A DNA stretch of 16,180 nt from Streptomyces violaceoruber (GTDB lineage: Bacteria > Actinomycetota > Actinomycetes > Streptomycetales > Streptomycetaceae). The DNA is taken from assembly GCA_000720805.1 (NCBI GenBank), contig JODI01000128.1, forward strand, positions 1-16,180, in the 5' to 3' direction. Positions 6,062 to 13,028 of this stretch are shown piece by piece. The translations under genes were made by a program, and so were the position numbers. Every line of letters starts with the position of its first letter. Position 1 is the stretch's first letter. The notes under the pieces were generated by a model. That model did not search any database and was not told where the DNA came from. It saw nothing but the letters and a program-made list of their open reading frames with translations.

Positions 6062-7321
6062 ATGCCCACGAGGATCCTCCCGGCAGTCGGCGACGCGGAC
6101 GCGGTGCGGTCCATCACCACGCTGCTCAGCCAGCTCCCGGACGCCGAACCGCTCGCCCCGGTGGTCGACTCCACCCAGCTCATCGACACCCTCGCCCGCC
6201 TCGCCGCCGAGTCCATCGACGAACTGCCCGAAGTGGTCGTCGTCCACGAACGCATCGGCCCGGTCCCGGCCCTGGAACTCATCCGCGAGGTCGCTCTCCG
6301 CTTCCCGGCCGTCGGCGTCATCCTCGTCACCACCGACGCCAGCCCCGGCCTCTTCCAGGCCGCCATGGACTACGGCGCCCGCGGCCTGATCGCCCTGCCG
6401 CTCGGCTACGAGGAGCTGGCCAGCCGGGTCCAGGCGGTCGCCCAGTGGTCCGTGGGCGTACGACGTCACCTGGGCGCCGGGGGCGACGTGTTCACCGGCG
6501 TCGGCGGCACCGTCGTCACGGTCAGCGGGGCGAAGGGCGGCGTGGGCACCACCCTCACGGCCATCCACCTCGCCCTCGCCGCCCAGGCCTCCGGCCGCAG
6601 CACCGCCCTGCTGGACATGGACCTGCAGACCGGGGACATCGCCTCCTACCTGGACGTGCAGTTCCGCCGCTCGGTCGTCGACCTGGCCGCCATCACCGAC
6701 ATCTCCCCCCGTGTCCTCGCCGACGCCGTCTTCCGCCACGACACCGGTGTCGCCCTGCTGCTCGCACCCGGCGAGGGCGAACGCGGCGAGGAGGTCACCG
6801 ACCGCTCCGCCCGCCAGATCGTCAGCGCCCTGCGCTCCCGCTACGAGGTCGTCGTCGTCGACTGCGGCGCGCAGCTCGGCGGCGCGGGCGCGGCCGTCGT
6901 CGAGATGGCCGACACGGCCCTGCTGGTCACCACGCCCGACGTGGTCGCGGTCCGGGGTGCCAAGCGCACGGTCCGCATGTGGGACCGGCTGCAGATCCGA
7001 AAGGCCGAGGAGACGACCGTCGTCGTCAACCGGCACACCCGCGGTACGGAGATCCAGCCCCCGCTGATCCAGAAGATCACCGGCACCCTCGTCGCCGGCA
7101 CGGCGGTCCCGGCCAACTTCAAGGAACTGCAGAGCGCGGTGGACGCCGGCCGCGTCCACGAACTCGACGGCAAGAGCACGGTGAAGCAGGCCCTGTGGGC
7201 CCTCGCGGCCGAACTGGGACTGGTCAAGGGGAGCGAGGGCCCCGGCCACCGCGCCGGCCGCTTCCGGGGCGGCGACCGGACGGCGGTCGGCTTCCGGCGG
7301 CGCAAAGAGCTGGGGAGGTAG
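6062..7321 (+). CDS. cpaE: CpaE/TadZ-like pilus-positioning ATPase
   Basis: A MinD/ParA-family ATPase that localises the Tad machinery in the cell. Of 419 residues, about 5-125 form a receiver-like domain lacking the normal acidic pocket (ILPAVGDADAV at the start; YGARGLIALPLGYEELASRV at the end). Residues 150-390 form the ATPase with P-loop SGAKGGVGTT (Lys158), then LLDMDLQTGD (183-192) and VVVVDCGAQ as Walker B. The second P-loop lysine of KGGxGK is replaced by Thr163, as in atypical TadZ/CpaE proteins. The tail is arginine-rich. The ATG at 6062 has GAGAGG at 5-base spacing, 9 bases after the CpaB stop. Confidence 0.9.
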   Translation: MPTRILPAVGDADAVRSITTLLSQLPDAEPLAPVVDSTQLIDTLARLAAESIDELPEVVVVHERIGPVPALELIREVALRFPAVGVILVTTDASPGLFQAAMDYGARGLIALPLGYEELASRVQAVAQWSVGVRRHLGAGGDVFTGVGGTVVTVSGAKGGVGTTLTAIHLALAAQASGRSTALLDMDLQTGDIASYLDVQFRRSVVDLAAITDISPRVLADAVFRHDTGVALLLAPGEGERGEEVTDRSARQIVSALRSRYEVVVVDCGAQLGGAGAAVVEMADTALLVTTPDVVAVRGAKRTVRMWDRLQIRKAEETTVVVNRHTRGTEIQPPLIQKITGTLVAGTAVPANFKELQSAVDAGRVHELDGKSTVKQALWALAAELGLVKGSEGPGHRAGRFRGGDRTAVGFRRRKELGR

Positions 7322-7323
7322 CG

Positions 7324-7740
7324 GTGCGCTTACCGGTTCCCCTGCTCGCAGGGAGGGAGCGGGGACGGGTTCCCGGACGGAGGGACGACGGCCAGGTCAC
7401 CGTCGAGTTCCTCGGCATGACCCCGCTGATCCTCCTCACGCTGGTGCTGATGTGGCAGTTCGTGCTGCTGGGATACACGTTCACGCTCGCGGGGAATGCT
7501 GCGGACGAGGCCGTACGGGCGGCGACGGCGGTTCCGGAGGGCGAGCGGCAGGGGGCGTGTCAAGAGGCGGGGCTGGACAAGCTCCCGGACGCGTGGGGCG
7601 GCGAGGTGGAGTGCGGCACGTCCGGCGGCTATGTCACGGCCGACGTCACCCTCCACGTCCCCGTCCTCTTCCCGGGCTCGATCGGCTTCCCCTTCGACGT
7701 GAAGGGCCACGCCGGCGCCGTGGAGGAGGTGAAGGACTGA
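7324..7740 (+). CDS. tadE: TadE-like minor pseudopilin 1
   Basis: A 138-residue TadE-type pseudopilin. After a basic start, DDGQVTVEF gives the prepilin cleavage pattern G-x4-E-F (cut after Gly23, Glu28 at +5), followed by a hydrophobic helix (about 30-57: LGMTPLILLTLVLMWQF). The exported part has two cysteines that could form a disulfide and ends in a beta-rich domain. The start is a GTG at 7324, because GGGGAGG stands 5 bases before it; the preceding gene stops 2 bases upstream. The third codon is TTA (7330-7332), placing a bldA requirement at the very start of translation. Cleavage would need a TadV/CpaA prepilin peptidase, not seen in the window. Confidence 0.87.
   Translation: MRLPVPLLAGRERGRVPGRRDDGQVTVEFLGMTPLILLTLVLMWQFVLLGYTFTLAGNAADEAVRAATAVPEGERQGACQEAGLDKLPDAWGGEVECGTSGGYVTADVTLHVPVLFPGSIGFPFDVKGHAGAVEEVKD
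7330..7332 (+). other. in-frame TTA at codon 3 of tadE1
   Basis: The gene begins GTG CGC TTA CCG; the strong ribosome site GGGGAGG fixes this start, so the TTA is codon 3. TTA codons near the start are the arrangement most often linked to strong bldA dependence. Confidence 0.82.
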
Positions 7741-7741
7741 G

Positions 7742-8242
7742 ATGTCGTACGACGGGACAGTACGGGCTCGCGGGGACCGCGACCGGGGGCGACGGAACCG
7801 GAGTCGATGTGACCGGAGCCGACCCGGCAGGAGCCGGCACGACCGGAGCCGGCACGACAGGAGCCGACCCGGCCGGAGCCGACGCGACAGGAGCCGACCC
7901 GGCCGGAACCGACGTGACCTCGGCCAAGTAGCCCTCGAGTACCTCGGCTTCATCCCGATCCTGATCCTCGTCGCGATGGCGGGTGTGCAGATCGGGCTGA
8001 TCGCGTACACCGCCCAGCAGGCCGGCACGGCCGCCCGGGCGGGGGCGCGGGCGGCCTCGATCGAGGAGAGCGCGCAGGACGGGTGCGCGAACGCGATCAG
8101 CGACTGGCTGACCGTCGAGTGTCCCGCCACGGAGGGCGGCGACGAGGTCACCGTCACCGCCACCGTCCAGATCCCTTCGATCGTCCCCGGCTGGGACTTC
8201 GGCGACGCCCACAAGACCGCCACCATGCCGCTCGACCACTGA
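7742..8242 (+). CDS. tadE: TadE-like minor pseudopilin 2 with Arg-rich repeats
   Basis: A 166-residue TadE-like protein. GQVALEYLGF (residues 61-70) carries the G-x4-E-Y prepilin motif, with cleavage predicted after Gly61, then a hydrophobic helix (about 67-90) and a short exported beta domain with two cysteines (DGC...VECPATEGG), similar to the neighbouring pseudopilin. The leader is odd: residues 19-58 are eight pentapeptides of the form (D/G/N)RSR(P/H/R/C), making a strongly basic pre-sequence of about 60 residues where about 10-20 is usual. No start codon lies between the repeats and the motif, so the ATG at 7742, one base after the preceding stop, is the best choice. Confidence 0.83.
   Translation: MSYDGTVRARGDRDRGRRNRSRCDRSRPGRSRHDRSRHDRSRPGRSRRDRSRPGRNRRDLGQVALEYLGFIPILILVAMAGVQIGLIAYTAQQAGTAARAGARAASIEESAQDGCANAISDWLTVECPATEGGDEVTVTATVQIPSIVPGWDFGDAHKTATMPLDH
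7796..7915. repeat. 15-bp tandem repeat, eight units
   Basis: Eight 15-bp units close to GACCGGAGCCGACCC encode (D/G)RSR(P/H) in the pseudopilin frame. The +1 frame of the same DNA reads TGADPAGAD-type repeats. The block ends just before the prepilin cleavage motif. Confidence 0.85.
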
Positions 8243-8264
8243 GGAAGACACTGAGGAACCACCC

Positions 8265-9602
8265 ATGAGCCTGCGGTCACGCATCAACTCCCCGGAAGAC
8301 AACGGCAGCCGGGGCGAGGACGGCCATCTGGTCGCCTCCTACCGGGCCAAGCTGCTGGAGGAGATCGACCTCGCGGAGATGAGCGCGCTGGCGGCGGCCG
8401 AGCGCCGGGCCCGCCTGGAGCGGGTGCTCGGGCACATCATCAGCCGGGAGGGCCCGGTCCTGTCGACGGTGGAGCGCTCGCAGCTGATCCGCAGGGTGGT
8501 CGACGAGGCGCTGGGCCTCGGCATCCTGGAACCGCTCCTCGAGGACGCGTCCATCACCGAGATCATGGTGAACGGGCCGGACGCGATCTTCGTCGAGCGC
8601 GGCGGCCGGGTCGAACAGCTCCCGCTCCGCTTCCCCTCCCACGACCAGCTGATGCAGACCATCGAGCGGATCGTGTCGACGGTCAACCGGCGGGTGGACG
8701 AGTCCAATCCGATGGTCGACGCCCGGCTCCCCTCCGGCGAGCGCGTGAACGTGATCATCCCGCCGCTGTCGCTCACCGGCGCCATCCTCACCATCCGCCG
8801 CTTCCCCCGCACCTTCACGCTCAGCGAGCTGGTCGGCTTCGGCTCGCTCGACGAGCACATGCTGTACCTGCTGGCGGGCCTGGTGCAGGCGCGGTTCAAC
8901 ATCATCGTGTCGGGCGCGACGGGCACCGGCAAGACGACCCTGCTCAACGCCCTCTCCGGGCTGATCCCCGACGGGGACCGCATCATCACCATCGAAGACT
9001 CGGCAGAACTCCAGCTCCAGCAACGGCACGTGGTGCGGCTGGAGTCGCGGCCGCCGAACGTCGAGGGCAAGGGCCGTATCACCATCCGCGACCTGGTCCG
9101 CAACTCGTTGCGCATGCGGCCCGACCGGATCGTGGTCGGTGAGGTCCGCGGCGGCGAGTCGCTCGACATGCTCCAGGCGATGTCGACCGGCCACGACGGC
9201 TCGCTGGCGACCGTGCACGCCAACAGCGCCGAGGACGCGCTGATGCGGCTGAAGACCCTCGCGTCCATGTCCGAGGTGGAGATTCCCTTCGAGGCGCTGC
9301 ACGACCAGATCAACAGCGCGGTCGACGTCATCGTCCAGCTCACCCGGTTCGCAGACGGCGTCCGCCGTATCACCGAGATCGCCCTGCTCGACAGCCACGG
9401 CAGTGAGCCGTACCGCCTCGCGACGGTCGCCCGCTTCGAGGCGCGGCCGATGGCCGCCGACGGCCGGATCTACGGCGGCTACCAGCACTTCCCGCTCCCG
9501 CGCCGCACCGCCGACCGCCTCTACATGGCGAGCCAGCCCACGCCCCAGGCCTTCGGCGTGGCCCAGTCCGCAGATCAGCTAGCCATCCGAGAAGCCAGGT
9601 AG
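8265..9602 (+). CDS. tadA: TadA/CpaF motor ATPase of the Flp pilus
   Basis: Hexameric secretion ATPase of the VirB11/PilB superfamily that drives Flp pilus assembly (and, in some bacteria, retraction) at the cytoplasmic face of the membrane. The 445-residue protein has the N-terminal helical domain (about 25-90), then DASITEIMVNGPDAIFVE (94-112) typical of CpaF, Walker A GATGTGKTT (217-225, Lys223), the Asp box TIEDSAELQLQ (242 on), Walker B with RPDRIVVGEVRG (285-296) and the His box GHDGSLATVHAN (309-320). All key residues are present and the length is normal. The ATG at 8265 follows GAGG at 8 bases, 22 bases after the pseudopilin stop. Confidence 0.97.
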   Translation: MSLRSRINSPEDNGSRGEDGHLVASYRAKLLEEIDLAEMSALAAAERRARLERVLGHIISREGPVLSTVERSQLIRRVVDEALGLGILEPLLEDASITEIMVNGPDAIFVERGGRVEQLPLRFPSHDQLMQTIERIVSTVNRRVDESNPMVDARLPSGERVNVIIPPLSLTGAILTIRRFPRTFTLSELVGFGSLDEHMLYLLAGLVQARFNIIVSGATGTGKTTLLNALSGLIPDGDRIITIEDSAELQLQQRHVVRLESRPPNVEGKGRITIRDLVRNSLRMRPDRIVVGEVRGGESLDMLQAMSTGHDGSLATVHANSAEDALMRLKTLASMSEVEIPFEALHDQINSAVDVIVQLTRFADGVRRITEIALLDSHGSEPYRLATVARFEARPMAADGRIYGGYQHFPLPRRTADRLYMASQPTPQAFGVAQSADQLAIREAR

Positions 9603-9612
9603 GACCGCCCCC

Positions 9613-10563
9613 ATGGACCCAGATCTCCAGAATCTCGTCACGCTCACCATCGGCGTCACCCTGCTGACCTGCGTACTGGCCGTCATCGGCGTGCACACCT
9701 ACGCCAAGGGCAAGGCCCAGCGGGCCGCGCTCGTCGAACGGCTGTCGTCCGCGGGCCAGATACCGGTCACCGGCCGCCGGCGCCGCTTCCGCAACCTGGA
9801 CCGAAGGCTGCGTCGTACGAAGCTGGGCCGGAAACTGGAACTGCGGCTGGCGGCGACCGGCCTGGACATCACACCGGGCGAGTTCTTCGCCGCGATGCTG
9901 GCGGCGGTGGCGGGCCTGTGGCTGATCGGCCAGGCGACCCTGGCGCCCTTCTTCGGACCGCTCGCCGGACTGCTCGGCGTCTGGGCGGCGCTGCAATTCC
10001 TCAGCTGGCAGCGGCAGAAACGCATCGAGAAGTTCATCAACCAACTCCCGGAAATGGCCCGCCTGCTCGCCAACGCCACTCAGGCGGGCCTCGCGCTGCG
10101 CACCGCGATCGGCATGGCGGCGGAGGAGCTGGAGGCACCGGCCGGTGAGGAACTCGCCCAGGTCGCCAACCAGTTGGGTATGGGCGCGACCATGGACGAC
10201 GCGCTCGGCGAGATGGCCGACCGGCTTCCGTCCCGCGAACTGGTGGTCCTGGTCACGACCCTGGTCCTCTCCAACCGGGCCGGCGGCCAGGTGGTCAGCG
10301 CCCTGCGGAACCTCACGGAGACCCTGGAGGAACGCAAGGAGACCCGGCGCGAGGTCCGCACCCAGCTGTCCCAGGTGAACATGACGTCGTACGCCGTCCC
10401 GGTGCTCGGCGTCGGCTCCCTGTTCCTGATGAACGGGGTCAAGGACGGCGCCCTGGACCGCATGACCGGCTCCCCGGTCGGCCAGGCCGCGGTGATCATC
10501 GCGTTCGGGCTGTACGCGGTCGGCTTCGTCCTCATCCGCCGCCTGTCGCGGATCGACGTCTGA
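9613..10563 (+). CDS. tadB: TadB inner-membrane platform protein
   Basis: Polytopic membrane protein of the type II secretion F family that, with TadC, forms the platform on which TadA works. The 316 residues show an N-terminal membrane helix (about 8-28), a basic cytoplasmic stretch, two further helices (about 93-135: FFAAMLAAVAGLWLIGQ and GPLAGLLGVWAALQF), the cytoplasmic F domain (about 145-255: INQLPEMARLLANATQAGLALRTAI then LVTTLVLSNRAGGQVVSAL) and two C-terminal helices. The start at 9613 uses an AGGTAGGA overlapping the TadA stop. It lies 31 bases before tadC. Confidence 0.94.
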   Translation: MDPDLQNLVTLTIGVTLLTCVLAVIGVHTYAKGKAQRAALVERLSSAGQIPVTGRRRRFRNLDRRLRRTKLGRKLELRLAATGLDITPGEFFAAMLAAVAGLWLIGQATLAPFFGPLAGLLGVWAALQFLSWQRQKRIEKFINQLPEMARLLANATQAGLALRTAIGMAAEELEAPAGEELAQVANQLGMGATMDDALGEMADRLPSRELVVLVTTLVLSNRAGGQVVSALRNLTETLEERKETRREVRTQLSQVNMTSYAVPVLGVGSLFLMNGVKDGALDRMTGSPVGQAAVIIAFGLYAVGFVLIRRLSRIDV

Positions 10564-10594
10564 GCGCCGGGGAAGAGAAAGGAGGGGCGGACCG

Positions 10595-11482
10595 ATGGCA
10601 TACCTGCTGGCCCTGCTGATGGGCCTCGCCGTCTGGGGCGTCTTCACGGGCATCCGCATGTACCGGGCGGACGCGAAACTGCCGAGCGACCTGGTGCTGG
10701 CCCTGGAGGTCGGCGCCACCCGCACCGGCGCGGTGGACTCGCTGATCGACCGCATGGGCATGCGCTACGCCCCCGCCGTCCTGCGGCTGATGGGCCCCAA
10801 GCAGGTCGCGAAGTACCGCCGCAAGATCGACCTCGCGGGCAACCCCGGCGGCCTCACCATCGACCGCTACGCGGCCCGCCGCGCGGTCTACGGCGTCCTC
10901 GGCGGCGTCGGCTTCCTGGTGTTCCTGCTCCGCGGCGACATCCTGGTGGCGCTGCTGCTGCTCGCCTTCGGCGCGTTCTGGACGGAGGTCGGCATCTGGT
11001 CGGCGATCCGGATCCGCAAGGACGTGATCGAGCGCACGCTGCCGGACTTCCTCGACGTACTGGCGGTGGTCGTCAGCGCCGGCCTCGGCTTCCGCCAGGC
11101 CCTGGACCGCGTCGCCTCCAAGTACGAGGGGCCCTGGGCCGACGAACTCCGCATCACCCTCCGTCAGATGGACCTCGGCATGAGCCGCCGCCAGGCTTTC
11201 GCGGAGCTGCGCCGCAGGAACGACTCCGAGCAGGTGGCGATGTTCGTGACGGCACTGCAGCAGGGCGAGGAACTGGGCGCGCCGATCGTCGACACCCTCG
11301 TCTCCCTCGCCAAGGACATGCGCCGCACGGACGCCCAGAACGCCCGCCGCAAGGCCGCCCGCGCCGTCCCCAAGGCCACGATGATGATCACGACGTTCAT
11401 GGTCCCGGCCACGATGATCCTGCTGGGGGCGGGCTTGCTCCTCGGGTCGGGCACGGACTTCGGGTCGATCACCGGGGAGTAG
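10595..11482 (+). CDS. tadC: TadC inner-membrane platform protein
   Basis: Second F-domain platform protein, partner of TadB. The 295 residues have a membrane helix at the start (2-20), two central helices (about 88-130: LGGVGFLVFLLRGDILVALL), an F domain (about 145-255: IERTLPDFLDVLAVVVSAGLGFRQAL then VAMFVTALQQGEELGAPIVDTL) and a C-terminal helix (TMMITTFMVPATMILLGAG). AAAGGAGG 9 bases before the ATG is an excellent ribosome site. The stop codon lies inside the GGGAGTA repeat that begins the G-rich junction with the kinase gene. Confidence 0.94.
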   Translation: MAYLLALLMGLAVWGVFTGIRMYRADAKLPSDLVLALEVGATRTGAVDSLIDRMGMRYAPAVLRLMGPKQVAKYRRKIDLAGNPGGLTIDRYAARRAVYGVLGGVGFLVFLLRGDILVALLLLAFGAFWTEVGIWSAIRIRKDVIERTLPDFLDVLAVVVSAGLGFRQALDRVASKYEGPWADELRITLRQMDLGMSRRQAFAELRRRNDSEQVAMFVTALQQGEELGAPIVDTLVSLAKDMRRTDAQNARRKAARAVPKATMMITTFMVPATMILLGAGLLLGSGTDFGSITGE

Positions 11483-11538
11483 GGAGTAGGGAGTAGGGAG
11501 TGGGGAGTATGGGGGTGGGGACCATGGGGGTGGGGACG
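11475..11538 (+). repeat. G-rich repeats with G-quadruplex motif, tadC-kinase junction
   Basis: Five 7-bp units GGGAGTR (11475-11509) are followed by two 15-bp copies of ATGGGGGTGGGGACS (11509-11523 and 11524-11538). The first four units alone satisfy the canonical four-run G3 quadruplex pattern with 4-base loops on the coding strand. The block covers the tadC stop (11480-11482) and runs into the kinase start at 11538, so it contains the only possible ribosome site. Confidence 0.9.
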
Positions 11539-13028
11539 TGAAGGTGAGGACGGGGCGGCTCAAGAGCCGGTCGGACCGGAAGACCAGGCCGTTGAACGGT
11601 CATGCGGTCAAGGCGAGGAGAGGGGCCGGGGCGGTGGACGGGCCCGGGTCAGGAACTCAGCGCGGACGCACGCCCGCCGAAGGCCCTCGACCCCCGCAGG
11701 GGCCGGCCGCACCACATGACGACAGCGGTACGGGTACGGGTGCTGCCGGCATCACGGACGGCACCGACAACCCGCCGACGCCCCCCATCTCCCTCCAGGT
11801 GAACGCCCTCCAGGCCATGTGCCGCCAGGTCTTCGGGTTCCGGCTGGCGATGATCGCTCTCGCCGCCCCCTCCGCCCTGCTCAACGCCGGACCCGGCCTC
11901 GGTGTCCGCCTCGTCGGCGCCGCGGTGGTCGTCACCTTCATGGGCTCGTACGTCCTCTTCAGGGACTGGGAGCGCTTCGGCCCGCTGCTCCTGCGGCACC
12001 CCACCCTCCTGGCCGTCGACACCCTCTTCGCCTCCCTGCTCCTGGTCTCCGCGGGCCCTGACACCACGCTCGCCTACGTCAGCGTCTGTACCCCCCTTCT
12101 CGCGGGCATCGTGTACGGCTGGCGGGGCGCGGCCGTCTTCGCCTCGCTGCAGTCGCTGATCCTCCTGCTCGTGTACGCCACCCTGAAGGACACCCGGGCC
12201 GCACCCGCGGACTCCCTTCTCCTCCCGGGCCTGTGCGTCATCACGGGAGCCGTCGGCTCCACCCTGCGCAACCTGATGCTCCGCTTCGGTACGGCCACCC
12301 AGGCCCTGACCGCCGTCCAGGCCCGTCTCGCCGCGACGGAGGCGGTGAGCGCCGAACGGGCCCGCCTGGCACGCGAGATGCACGACTCCGTGGCCAAGAC
12401 CCTGCACGGCGTGGCCCTGGCGGCGGACGGTCTGGCGCACTCGGCGGGCGCTGCCCGTATCGACCCGGACCTCATCAGACAACAGGCCGAACTCGTCTCC
12501 CGTTCGGCCCGCAGAGCAGCCGCCGAGTCCCGTGAACTCCTCGCCGACCTGCGCCGCGAACCGGACTGCGCCCACCCCGCCGACGTACTCACCGAACTGG
12601 CCGCCCGAACCAAGGACTTCAGCACCCGAACCGCGCTCCCCGCCACCTATCACCCCATCCACCACCCCACGGGCGACCGCACCGAGCCCCCGCCCCCGGT
12701 CCCGCCCGCCGTGGCCCGGCAGCTCCTCACCATCGCCACGGAGGCCATGGAGAACGCCCACCGCCACGCGTCCGCGACCCGGGTCGACGTGCACGCGGGA
12801 GTCCGCGACGACGTCCTGCGCATCAGCGTCCACGACGACGGCCGCGGACTCCCCCCGGACACCACCCTCGAGGATCTCCGCCGCTCGGGCCACTTCGGCC
12901 TGGTCGGCATGGTCGAGCGAGCGGCATCGGTGGGCGCCCGCATCCACATCGGCAAGGGCACGCACGCGAAGGGCACGGAGGTCCGCCTGGAACTCCCTCT
13001 GACGGCACCGCCCCCGGAGTCACCGTGA
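11538..13028 (+). CDS. NarL-type sensor histidine kinase
   Basis: Membrane sensor kinase, presumably for the adjacent regulator. The 496 residues comprise a basic and Pro/Gly-rich N-terminal tail (1-85), about five or six membrane helices (about 95-245), a HisKA_3 domain with ERARLAREMHDSVAKTLHGV (His282) and a HATPase domain with N-box ATEAMENAHRHA, G1 DDGRGLP and G2 HFGLVGM. There is no sizeable extracytoplasmic domain, so it probably senses a membrane or internal signal. The start is uncertain: the GTG at 11538 directly follows the G-rich repeats, with another GTG two codons on. The end overlaps the regulator start (GTGA). It lies between the pilus motor genes and the pilin gene, suggesting it controls the pilus. 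Confidence 0.88.
   Translation: MKVRTGRLKSRSDRKTRPLNGHAVKARRGAGAVDGPGSGTQRGRTPAEGPRPPQGPAAPHDDSGTGTGAAGITDGTDNPPTPPISLQVNALQAMCRQVFGFRLAMIALAAPSALLNAGPGLGVRLVGAAVVVTFMGSYVLFRDWERFGPLLLRHPTLLAVDTLFASLLLVSAGPDTTLAYVSVCTPLLAGIVYGWRGAAVFASLQSLILLLVYATLKDTRAAPADSLLLPGLCVITGAVGSTLRNLMLRFGTATQALTAVQARLAATEAVSAERARLAREMHDSVAKTLHGVALAADGLAHSAGAARIDPDLIRQQAELVSRSARRAAAESRELLADLRREPDCAHPADVLTELAARTKDFSTRTALPATYHPIHHPTGDRTEPPPPVPPAVARQLLTIATEAMENAHRHASATRVDVHAGVRDDVLRISVHDDGRGLPPDTTLEDLRRSGHFGLVGMVERAASVGARIHIGKGTHAKGTEVRLELPLTAPPPESP

Noticed and set aside
5234..7249. Long minus-strand open frame opposite cpaB and cpaE
   Set aside because: Asp/Gly/Val/Arg-rich shadow of two well-supported genes, with no domain of its own.
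5266..7323. Plus-strand open frame running from before cpaB into tadE1
   Set aside because: Most of it is an out-of-frame reading of cpaB and cpaE, rich in Arg, Gly, Pro and His. Only its last part (from the GTG at 7324) is real, as the TadE-like protein.
7452..7931. Overlapping plus-strand frame ending in TGADPAG repeats
   Set aside because: The repeats look protein-like, but the frame stops before the prepilin motif and overlaps tadE1 out of frame. The other frame joins the repeats to GQVALEY and a membrane helix.
8277..9488. Minus-strand open frames opposite tadA
   Set aside because: TadA has every expected motif; the opposite frames have shadow composition only.
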